Source of the DNA: Coralliovum pocilloporae
GTDB lineage: Bacteria; Pseudomonadota; Alphaproteobacteria; Rhizobiales; Cohaesibacteraceae
Reading direction: 5' to 3'
Assembly: GCF_030845175.1 (NCBI RefSeq)
Contig: NZ_CP132542.1
Location: 1,306,001 to 1,370,000 of the forward strand
Length of the DNA stretch: 64,000 bases
The first letter of the stretch is position 1, and every line of letters begins with the position of its first letter. The notes below the pieces were generated by a model, which did not search any database, had not been told where the DNA came from, and worked only from the letters and a program-made list of their open reading frames with translations. The position numbers and the translations under genes are program-made. Positions 57,043-64,000 of the stretch are shown here, in pieces.

Positions 57043-58842
57043 GTGCCGCAGACAACAGACCGAAACATTTCCTCCATTGGCCGATGGCCGATTGTTATCG
57101 TGGCCATTCTTGCCCTGGTGGCTGTGGTTCTTTCCTTCTTCTATTTCCGCTCCGTTTATCTGTCAGACCTGCAAGCACTCGCCACCGGTCGTATGGCCGT
57201 CTATCGCAGTGCGCTCAACGGGGTGGTGAGCAAGTACGATTATCTTCCCTATGCACTGGCCCGGGATGACCATGTAATCCGCGCCTTGCGCAGTGGAGAT
57301 GGTGTAGCGCTCAATCCCCGCCTTGATGATCTGGCCAGGAAGTCCGGCGCATCTGCCCTTTATCTGATGATGACAGATGGCGAAACAATCGCATCCAGCA
57401 ACTGGCGTGAGACAGGGTCCTTTGTCGGCAACAATTATGCCTTCCGCCCCTACTTCAAGGACGCCATGAAAACCGGCCATGGCTCTTTCTATGCTATTGG
57501 AACAACAACACAGATTCCTGGTGTCTTTATATCCAATCAGGTTCCGGCAGAGGGAAAACCGGAAGGAGTTGCTGTCGCCAAGGTCGACCTCCGCCCTCTT
57601 GAACAGAGCTGGGCCAATGACAACGAAACCGTTCTGGTCACCGATGCGCGTGGCATTGTCTTGCTGTCATCACGACCAGACTGGCGCTATGGCGCGCTTG
57701 CTCCGTTGAGTGACAACGTCCGTTCAGAAATCCGTAAAAACCGCCAGTTCGGCGACGAAGCCCTCAACGCCCTGCCTGTTCAATCCGGTTCCATGTTCGA
57801 AAATAGCGAGATCCGTCTGGCTGGAACTGATTACGTCCATCGCACAGGCCCTGTCGGTCTATCAGACTGGCGTATTCACTATCTCACACCGGTCAGGCCC
57901 GTTATCGCGCAAGCTGGCTATGCTGTGGCCATTGAGGTGACGATCCTGTCTGTGCTGCTGGCTCTGGCCTTTTTCTTCCGCGCCAGAACCCTGCGCAATC
58001 TTTCTGACCAGCTCCGCGATGATGCGATTGCCTTGCGTCGCCTCAACACCCGGCTCGAAGGTGAGATTGAGGAACGCAAACGTGCGGAACAGGATCTCAA
58101 GGATACGCAGAAAAGCCTTATCCAGGCCGGGAAACTCGCCACATTGGGACAGATGGCCACCGCAATTGTCCACGAGCTTAACCAGCCCTTGGCAGCAGCG
58201 CGAACCTTTCTGGCCGGTGCCCGTTTCATGCTGGAATCAGGACGACCAGATGATGCACAGGGCAATGTGACAAAGGTCGATGATCTGATGAAACGCATGA
58301 CGTTCATCACCAAAGAACTGAAATCCTTCGCCCGCCAGAGCGATGATGCCCTGAAACCGGTCGATCTTCAGGATGCCCTGACAGGAGCTCTCTCCATTGC
58401 TGATGTCCGGCTGAAGGCAAATGCCGTATGCGTAGACCGCAGGATACCAGACCAGTCTGTTGTTGTGCTCGGCGACCAGGTCAGGATAGAGCAGGTTCTG
58501 CTGAACCTGATCCAGAATGCGGCAGATGCCATGAAACATGCACCCGAACGGCAACTGACCATAACCCTGAGAGCAGAAGATGATATGGCGCTGATGCTGT
58601 TTACCGACACAGGCGAAGGCCTGCCGGACGATCAGGACAAACTGTTCGACCCGTTTTTCACGACCAAAGCTCAGGGAGAAGGGCTCGGGCTCGGGCTGGC
58701 CATCTCAACAACCATTCTCTCAGATCTGAATGGCGTTCTGGATGCCATGAACAACGATCAGGGAGGCGCAACCTTTCGCATAAAACTGCCGCTGCTTCAG
58801 GCCACGACGCTTGATCAGCCCTTTCGCCAGGCAGGTGAGTAA
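57043..58842 (+). CDS. dctB: C4-dicarboxylate-type sensor histidine kinase DctB
   Basis: A 599-residue membrane kinase. A first membrane segment (about 16-37) is followed by a periplasmic double-PDC sensor (about 50-280, with YNYLP-like KYDYLPYALARD and NNYAFRPYFKDAM), as in DctB. After a second membrane segment (about 293-313) come a coiled coil, the H-box ATAIVHELNQPLAAARTFLA, the N-box NLIQNAADAM and the ATP lid GEGLGLGLAIS. It begins with GTG after AGGA. Its stop overlaps the dctD ATG by one base. It controls the TRAP transporter genes downstream; the ligand is probably succinate, malate or fumarate. Confidence 0.92.
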   Translation: MPQTTDRNISSIGRWPIVIVAILALVAVVLSFFYFRSVYLSDLQALATGRMAVYRSALNGVVSKYDYLPYALARDDHVIRALRSGDGVALNPRLDDLARKSGASALYLMMTDGETIASSNWRETGSFVGNNYAFRPYFKDAMKTGHGSFYAIGTTTQIPGVFISNQVPAEGKPEGVAVAKVDLRPLEQSWANDNETVLVTDARGIVLLSSRPDWRYGALAPLSDNVRSEIRKNRQFGDEALNALPVQSGSMFENSEIRLAGTDYVHRTGPVGLSDWRIHYLTPVRPVIAQAGYAVAIEVTILSVLLALAFFFRARTLRNLSDQLRDDAIALRRLNTRLEGEIEERKRAEQDLKDTQKSLIQAGKLATLGQMATAIVHELNQPLAAARTFLAGARFMLESGRPDDAQGNVTKVDDLMKRMTFITKELKSFARQSDDALKPVDLQDALTGALSIADVRLKANAVCVDRRIPDQSVVVLGDQVRIEQVLLNLIQNAADAMKHAPERQLTITLRAEDDMALMLFTDTGEGLPDDQDKLFDPFFTTKAQGEGLGLGLAISTTILSDLNGVLDAMNNDQGGATFRIKLPLLQATTLDQPFRQAGE

Positions 58843-60197
58843 TGACCAAAACCCTGTTGCTTGTTGATGATCAGGCCGATATGCGTGCCGCAATCGCCCA
58901 ATGGTTCAACCTGGCGGATTTTGATGTTATCGAGACGAAAAGCGGCCATGACGCTCTTGGCCATCTGAACCCGGACTTCCCCGGCGTTCTGCTGTCAGAT
59001 GTCAGGATGCCGGGTATGGACGGGCTGGACCTCCTGAGGCAAGCCCAGACGATTGACCGGGATATTCCGGTTGTTCTGATGACAGGCCATGGTGATGTAC
59101 CCATGGCTGTCGAAGCCATGCGACTGGGAGCCTATGACTTTCTGGAAAAGCCGTTCGAGCCGCAAAGCCTGATTGATGTGGTGAAGCGGGCACAGGAAAA
59201 ACGCACGCTTGTTCTCTCGAACAGAACCCTGCGCGCGCGCCTGTCAGACAGCAGCGACATAGATCGCCGTCTCATCGGCAACAGTCCGGTTATGCAGCGC
59301 CTGAAAGAGGAAATCCTCGACTTCGCCCAGACCGACGCATCCGTTCTGATTAGCGGCGAGACCGGTACAGGCAAGGAACTGGTCGCCCGCTCACTGCATG
59401 ATTTCGGCCGCCGTACAGATGGTCCGTTCATAGCAATCAACTGTCCTGCCGTGCCGGAAACCATGTTCGAGGCTGAGCTCTTCGGCCATGCGGCAGGGGC
59501 CTATACAGGTGCTACCCAGGCTCGGGAAGGCTGGATAGAGGCTGCAGACAAGGGCGTATTGTTTCTTGATGAACTGTCGAGCCTGCCCCTGCATCTCCAG
59601 CCGAAACTGCTGCGCGTGCTACAGGAGCGCGAAATCAGCCGCCTCGGCTCCAGTTCAATCCGTTCAGTGGACTTCAGGGCAATTGCAGCCACCAATGCGG
59701 ACCTTGTTCAGGCGTCGGAGGACCGGACATTCCGGGAAGATCTGCTGTATCGCCTCAACACAATAGAAATTCACGTACCGCCATTGAGGGAGCGTGAGCA
59801 GGACGCCATCCTGCTGTTTGAGACATTCTGTCAGCGGTTTGCAGAACTGCAGGGCCTTAACTCATGTTTGCCCTCCCCGGAGGATGCAGCCTTTATCCTG
59901 TCCTGTGACTGGCCCGGCAATGTGCGTCAGCTCAGAAATGTGGCAGAGCGGTTCACCCTGAGAAACCAGAAACGACCGGTCTCCGTCGCCGACGTGATGA
60001 ACAAACCCGATATGTCACAGCCTGCGACAGGTCCTCTGAAGGCGCTGGTAGAAACATATGAAAGCCAGCTGATCCGCCAGGCTCTCAAGCGGCACAGTGG
60101 CAACATGACGGACGTTATGGCAGATCTTGACCTGCCCCGCCGGACCCTGAACGAAAAAATGAGTCGCTACGGCATAGAACGCAGCGATTATCTCTGA
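58842..60197 (+). CDS. dctD: Sigma-54-dependent response regulator DctD
   Basis: A 451-residue activator. The receiver domain has phosphoacceptor Asp53 (LLSDVRMPGMDG) and Lys103 (FLEKPF). The AAA+ domain has Walker A GETGTGKE (about 172-179), the sigma-54 contact loop as GAYTGA (219-224, Phe replaced by Tyr) and Walker B VLFLDELSSL. A Fis-type helix-turn-helix ends it (NMTDVMADLDLPRRTLNEKM). It pairs with DctB. Its target should be the TGGCACAGCTCTTGC promoter before dctP, 150 bases downstream of its stop. Confidence 0.94.
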   Translation: MTKTLLLVDDQADMRAAIAQWFNLADFDVIETKSGHDALGHLNPDFPGVLLSDVRMPGMDGLDLLRQAQTIDRDIPVVLMTGHGDVPMAVEAMRLGAYDFLEKPFEPQSLIDVVKRAQEKRTLVLSNRTLRARLSDSSDIDRRLIGNSPVMQRLKEEILDFAQTDASVLISGETGTGKELVARSLHDFGRRTDGPFIAINCPAVPETMFEAELFGHAAGAYTGATQAREGWIEAADKGVLFLDELSSLPLHLQPKLLRVLQEREISRLGSSSIRSVDFRAIAATNADLVQASEDRTFREDLLYRLNTIEIHVPPLREREQDAILLFETFCQRFAELQGLNSCLPSPEDAAFILSCDWPGNVRQLRNVAERFTLRNQKRPVSVADVMNKPDMSQPATGPLKALVETYESQLIRQALKRHSGNMTDVMADLDLPRRTLNEKMSRYGIERSDYL

Positions 60198-60246
60198 AGC
60201 ATGATGCGATAAGCGGGATTCATCCAACATGTTTTAGGCAGAATCT

Positions 60247-60279
60247 TGCCGATGCCAGCCCCGCTGGCGGCAGTTTTTT
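60247..60279 (+). terminator. Terminator after dctD
   Basis: TGCC-GAT-GCCAGC (60247-60259) pairs with GCTGGCGGCA (60263-60272), with the GAT bulged, around a CCC loop, and is followed by six T. The palindrome could instead be an upstream activator site for DctD, as it lies about 90 bases before the sigma-54 promoter. Confidence 0.65.
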
Positions 60280-60346
60280 GCCGATCCGGGCCTTCTACCG
60301 ACCACCTTCCCCAGAGAATATCCGGGATTCCATTGTTCTCCGGTTC

Positions 60347-60361
60347 TGGCACAGCTCTTGC
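60347..60361 (+). promoter_or_regulatory. Sigma-54 promoter of dctPQM
   Basis: TGGCACAGCTCTTGC has the GG and GC dinucleotides with the exact 10-base spacing of the -24/-12 consensus TGGCAC-N5-TTGC. Expected start near 60373, 68 bases before dctP. DctD, a sigma-54 activator, is the gene just upstream. Confidence 0.85.
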
Positions 60362-60440
60362 CAAGTGCAGCGTAACTTGATCAGATATCGTCAAGAATGA
60401 TCATATCCGGTCATGAACTGAGATTTGGGAGGAGAAACAC

Positions 60441-61466
60441 ATGCTTGGAAAAACCATTACTCGGACCGCCGTTCTCGGCGTCTTTACCGCAGCTCTCATG
60501 GCAGAAGGCGCTGCCGTGGCAGCAGATATCAGCTGGAATGTCTCACTCTGGGGCAAACGCCGCGCTTTCACGGAACATGTGGAGAAGCTGGCTGAATCTG
60601 TCGCTCAGAAAACCGACGGAAAATTCGAGATTAAGCTGCATTATGGCGCAGCATTGTCGAAGTCTCGTGAAAACCTTGATGGAATTTCCATCGGAGCTTT
60701 CGAAATGGCGCAGTTCTGTGCGTCCTACCATGCAGACAAGAACCCCACCATCACCGTGCTTGAACTGCCATTCCTCGGGGTGCCTGATCTCGAAACCCAG
60801 ATCAAGCTGGATAAAACCATCTATGCACATCCGGCTGTCAAAAAGGATCTGGCCCGCTGGAATGCCCATATTCTGATGTCATCACCAATGCCGCAATATA
60901 ACTTCGTCGGTCGTGGCGATGCGCCAAAATCTCTCGATGATTTCAGCGGCATGCGTGTCCGCGCCCTCGGCGGCGTTGGTCGTGCCATGAAGACAATCGG
61001 CGCTGTTCCAACAACAGTTACAGCGGCAGAAACCTATCAGGCTATTGAATCCGGCACTGTTCAGGCCGCGTCCTTCGCACCTCACGCCCACCTGTCCTTC
61101 AAGACCGTTGAAGTCGGCGAGTGGTGGACCACAAACCTCAATCCGGGAACCGTCAACTGCCCGGTGGTCGCCAATATCGATGCATACAATGCCCTGCCGG
61201 ACAATTTCCGCAAGGCGCTGAATGAGTCCATTGATGAGGCCTACGCTCACTATGTCGCCAATTACGGCAAAGTGTTTGAGAAATGGGGTCCGGAGCTTGA
61301 GAAGCGTGGCATCACGGAAGTCACCTTCAATGACAATGAGCTGACTGCCTTCCGCACTGCCGCTGGCAAGCCGAACTGGGATGCATGGCTGGCCGACATG
61401 AAAGAACGCGGTCTTCCAGGCGATGAACTGCTGAAACTGGTTCAGGACACGCTGGCTGCCAAATAA
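60441..61466 (+). CDS. dctP: TRAP transporter solute-binding protein
   Basis: A 341-residue periplasmic DctP-family receptor. The signal peptide is MLGKTITRTAVLGVFTAALM, with cleavage near AVAADI. The mature domain has TDGKFEIKLHYGAALSKSRE, the conserved DFSGMRVRALGGVGRAMKTI and AAETYQAIESGTVQAASFAP (arginine/substrate region). GGAGGAG lies just before the ATG. It is first in dctPQM under a sigma-54 promoter. Dicarboxylate is likely, but the family also takes up sugar acids and taurine. Confidence 0.9.
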   Translation: MLGKTITRTAVLGVFTAALMAEGAAVAADISWNVSLWGKRRAFTEHVEKLAESVAQKTDGKFEIKLHYGAALSKSRENLDGISIGAFEMAQFCASYHADKNPTITVLELPFLGVPDLETQIKLDKTIYAHPAVKKDLARWNAHILMSSPMPQYNFVGRGDAPKSLDDFSGMRVRALGGVGRAMKTIGAVPTTVTAAETYQAIESGTVQAASFAPHAHLSFKTVEVGEWWTTNLNPGTVNCPVVANIDAYNALPDNFRKALNESIDEAYAHYVANYGKVFEKWGPELEKRGITEVTFNDNELTAFRTAAGKPNWDAWLADMKERGLPGDELLKLVQDTLAAK

Positions 61467-61550
61467 ACCCGGCACTTGCAGCAACAGACCCGGCTTTCCC
61501 GAAAGCCGGGTCACCTTACTTTTTCTCCGATCAGTCAAGGACATCCTGTC

Positions 61551-62198
61551 ATGACCGACACTGCACATGTGCCGGGCAATCCCGGACGGCCACCCATAGT
61601 CCACTGGGATGGAGCCTTAGGCCGCATTGAAAGCGGTTTCAATTTCCTGGCCGGGCTCAGTATTCTGGTTTTAATCCTGCTGGCCGTGGTTCAGGTTCTC
61701 GGGCGCTCCCTGTTCAACATGCCTGTCCCTGGTTTCATCGATATTGTCGAGCAGGCCATGGCGCTGTTTGCATTCCTCGGCATAGCCTATTGCCAGCGTC
61801 TCGGCGGCCATGTGCGGATGGAACTGGTTATCTCACAGTTCAAGGGTCGAGGCCTCTGGATCTCCGAGCTGATATCAACTCTGGTTATCATGCTGCTGGT
61901 GACAGCCCTGATCTACGGGTCCTGGTTTCACTTCCAGCGAGCCTGGGATTTTGGTGATTCCACCATCGATATCCAGATCCCCACCTGGCCGTCCAAGCTG
62001 GTTGTTCCTGTGGCACTTTCGCTGCTGTGGCTGAGACTCCTTCTGCAGGCCTTCGGTTTTGCAAGGCTTGTTCACGATCCAGGCAAGGCACCAGTTGCTG
62101 TGCCTCTGATTGAGAATGTGACAGAGCACGCCCAGCACGAAATCGAGGAAGCCTTTGGCGACGACGCCGAGAACCCGGAAGGGGAGGCACGGTCATGA
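61551..62198 (+). CDS. dctQ: TRAP transporter small permease
   Basis: A 215-residue DctQ protein with four transmembrane segments, starting around residues 34-53 (FLAGLSILVLILLAVVQVLG). LFNMPVPGFIDIVEQAMALF, with FLGIAYCQRLGGHVRMELVI, is the family core. An acidic C-terminal tail is present. AAGGA lies ten bases before the ATG at 61551. Its stop overlaps the dctM ATG (ATGA). Confidence 0.9.
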   Translation: MTDTAHVPGNPGRPPIVHWDGALGRIESGFNFLAGLSILVLILLAVVQVLGRSLFNMPVPGFIDIVEQAMALFAFLGIAYCQRLGGHVRMELVISQFKGRGLWISELISTLVIMLLVTALIYGSWFHFQRAWDFGDSTIDIQIPTWPSKLVVPVALSLLWLRLLLQAFGFARLVHDPGKAPVAVPLIENVTEHAQHEIEEAFGDDAENPEGEARS

Positions 62199-63520
62199 CT
62201 CCGTTTGAAATCGGCCTTCTGCTGACAGGTGTTCTGCTGGTCCTCGTTCTGATGGGTGTCCGTGTGGCATTCGCAGCAGGCTTCATCGGTTTTCTTGGCC
62301 TTCTGGCCATTTTCTCAACGCGCATGGGGTTTGAACGGGGCGCCATCGCTGCCATCAAGATGGCTGGCACGATACCCCATTCAAAATCGGTGACCTATGC
62401 GTTGTCTCTGCTGCCGACCTTCATTCTCATCGGTTTTCTCGCCTATTATGCCGGGCTGACAAAAAAGCTGTTTGAAGCGGCCAAGCGCTGGCTGGGCTGG
62501 TTGCCGGGCGGCCTTGCAGTTTCAACCATTTTTGCAACAGCGGGCTTTGCAGCCGTATCCGGGGCCAGTGTGGCAACAGCAGCCGTCTTTGCCCGTGTGG
62601 CCATTCCGGAAATGCTGAAGGAAGGCTATTCAAAGCCATTGGCCGCAGGTGTTGTCGCCGCTGGCGGCACGCTTGCCACACTTATCCCGCCTTCCACCAT
62701 TCTGGTTATCTACGCCATTATCGTTGAGCAATCCGTCGGCCAGCTTTTGATCGCAGGATTTATCCCCGGTGTCGTATCAGCTCTCATCTATGGCGGTCTG
62801 GTCGTGGCCATGGCGGTTTTCGGGCGCCAGCCAGCCCCAAGGATTACCGGCTTCACATGGACACAGAGATTCGCCTCCGTCCCGGGAACATTCCCCATTC
62901 TGGCGGTGGTCGGCATCATTTTCTCAAGCCTTTACTTCGGCCTCGCCACACCCACGGAAGCCGGATCTCTGGGTGCATTCGTTATCCTGCTTGTGGCGCT
63001 CTATCGCGGCATGAAATGGAAGGATCTGTCTAAGGCCCTGCATGAGACAGCCAAGCTGACAGTAATGATCTTCACCATTATCTGGGGCGTTCTTCTCTAT
63101 GTACGGTTCCTTGGGTTTGCCGGATTGCCGGATGCATTCGAGCAGTTCATCGTTGGCCTGGACCAACCGCCTCTGGTCACGCTTCTGCTGATCCTCTGCG
63201 GATACGCCATTCTTGGCATGTTCATGGACGCCATCGGCATGCTGCTGCTGACGCTTCCCGTGGTTTATCCTGCTGTGATCGCACTTGGATATGACCCGAT
63301 ATGGTTCGGCATTATCGTGGTCAAGATGGCAGAACTCTGCCTGATCACACCACCCATCGGCCTCAACTGCTTTGTGGTCAGCGGTGTCAGGCCGGATATT
63401 CCGGTTCAGGATGTGTTCCGTGGAGCAACGCCCTTCTTCGTGGCCGATGTTATCACGGTTGGTGTTCTCATCGCCTTCCCGTCTATTGTTCTGTGGCTGC
63501 CCCAGACGATGTTCGGATAA
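62195..63520 (+). CDS. dctM: TRAP transporter large permease
   Basis: A 441-residue DctM protein with about twelve membrane segments, the ion-coupled channel of the TRAP system. Typical segments are ATAGFAAVSGASVATAAVFA, GGTLATLIPPSTILVIYAII and a C-terminal AELCLITPPIGLNCFVVSGV. It is translationally coupled to dctQ and followed by a strong terminator. Confidence 0.95.
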   Translation: MTPFEIGLLLTGVLLVLVLMGVRVAFAAGFIGFLGLLAIFSTRMGFERGAIAAIKMAGTIPHSKSVTYALSLLPTFILIGFLAYYAGLTKKLFEAAKRWLGWLPGGLAVSTIFATAGFAAVSGASVATAAVFARVAIPEMLKEGYSKPLAAGVVAAGGTLATLIPPSTILVIYAIIVEQSVGQLLIAGFIPGVVSALIYGGLVVAMAVFGRQPAPRITGFTWTQRFASVPGTFPILAVVGIIFSSLYFGLATPTEAGSLGAFVILLVALYRGMKWKDLSKALHETAKLTVMIFTIIWGVLLYVRFLGFAGLPDAFEQFIVGLDQPPLVTLLLILCGYAILGMFMDAIGMLLLTLPVVYPAVIALGYDPIWFGIIVVKMAELCLITPPIGLNCFVVSGVRPDIPVQDVFRGATPFFVADVITVGVLIAFPSIVLWLPQTMFG

Positions 63521-63524
63521 ACAG

Positions 63525-63560
63525 AAAGCCCCCTGCTCATCACTGATACAGGGGGCTTTT
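63525..63560. terminator. Bidirectional terminator after dctM
   Basis: AAAGCCCCCTG/CAGGGGGCTTT, an 11-base perfect stem with a 13-base loop, T-flanked on the plus strand, between converging genes. Confidence 0.88.
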
Positions 63561-63597
63561 ATAGGGGCTTTCCATATTTGTCAGATGGAACGACCGG

Positions 63598-64000
63598 TTA
63601 CTCGTCTGTTTTCACCTTCGGTGTCCAGGCAAAAGCCATTTCCATCCGGTCATTACCCCAGAACAGCTCACCATCCTCGGTCACGAATGTGGGTGCACCA
63701 AAGAGCCCTGCTTTTGCAGCCGCCTGGCTCTGCTTCTTGAGACCCGTCTTCACATCGGGACTTGCAGCAAGGGCCATGGTTTCATCCGCATCAACACGGC
63801 AGGCCCTCAGGATACGGTGCAGAACCTTCTTGTCGGAGATCTGCCACCCTTCTCCAAACTCGGCCAGGAAGATGCTTTTGACAAAACCGGCCATTTCCTC
63901 CCGGCCTGAAAGGGCATAAGCCAGCCGGGCTGCCGTCAGGCCGTTCTGCGGGAATGGATCGGGCTTGACCACCGGCAGTCCAATCTCCTCGGCCAGTCGT
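63598..64000 (-). CDS. 2-hydroxychromene-2-carboxylate isomerase-like protein, C-terminal part
   Basis: Cut by the right edge. The visible C-terminal about 133 residues show a DsbA/NahD-type thioredoxin-fold protein: RLAEEIGLPVVKPDPFPQNG enters from the edge, and AGLFGAPTFVTEDGELFWGN is the family's conserved strand with cis-Pro, close to the C-terminus (DRMEMAFAW). NahD-type isomerases act on glutathione adducts of aromatic compounds; many homologues have other, unknown substrates. It converges on dctM. Confidence 0.85.
   Translation of the reverse strand, partial: RLAEEIGLPVVKPDPFPQNGLTAARLAYALSGREEMAGFVKSIFLAEFGEGWQISDKKVLHRILRACRVDADETMALAASPDVKTGLKKQSQAAAKAGLFGAPTFVTEDGELFWGNDRMEMAFAWTPKVKTDE

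Overview
The window reads as a chromosomal segment of an alphaproteobacterium, probably a marine or aquatic heterotroph. The support is gene order and gene content. Running leftward it has mdh-sucC-sucD-sucA-sucB-lpd, then sdhC-sdhD-sdhA-sdhB, then ffh-rpsP-rimM-trmD-(rhtA-like)-rplS-leuC-leuD-leuB-asd. It also carries an ethylmalonyl-CoA-pathway mesaconyl-CoA hydratase, an IalB-family protein, ZapE and a DctBD-controlled TRAP dicarboxylate transporter. I cannot name the genus. I see no tRNA, rRNA, CRISPR array, transposase or complete prophage.

Layout. 1-9.1 kb: TCA-cycle genes from mdh to the start of lpd, then zapE. 9.2-14.7 kb: small secreted and unknown proteins, mmsA with a divergent LysR regulator, a degenerate low-molecular-weight phosphatase-like protein and a small gene broken at a T9 tract. 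14.7-16.2 kb: a chemoreceptor. 16.2-21.1 kb: succinate dehydrogenase and mesaconyl-CoA hydratase. 21.2-27.1 kb: a TraB/GumN protein, a DUF1737 protein and a rightward cluster of flavin oxidoreductase, pyridoxal kinase, DUF429 protein, PLP-dependent dehydratase and carbonic anhydrase. 27.2-39.2 kb: asd, leuBDC and the ribosome/SRP operon. 39.4-42.2 kb: a capsule-type ABC exporter trio without neighbouring capsule genes. 42.5-45.5 kb: a DUF2793 protein, a SprA-type HExxH protein inside a pair of inverted repeats, and a TerB-like protein. 45.8-56.8 kb: typA, csp, ppa, folD, yggT, two oxidoreductases, a SpoU methyltransferase, ialB and rlmN. 57-63.5 kb: dctB-dctD and dctP-dctQ-dctM, with a good sigma-54 promoter before dctP. 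The right edge cuts a 2-hydroxychromene-2-carboxylate isomerase-like gene.

The most interesting signal is in the 324 bases before asd. A recognisable promoter is followed by a 39-residue leader peptide whose last 15 residues are 9 Thr, 3 Lys, 2 Ile and 1 Val. Thr, Lys and Ile are all made from the product of Asd. Next come two mutually exclusive hairpins, the second of which ends beside the asd ribosome-binding site. This looks like an aspartate-family amino-acid attenuator acting on translation. Other non-coding signals are a 14-base motif shared by the mdh and sdhC leaders, a 105-base repeat present twice at gene 3' ends, and the inverted repeats around the SprA-type gene.
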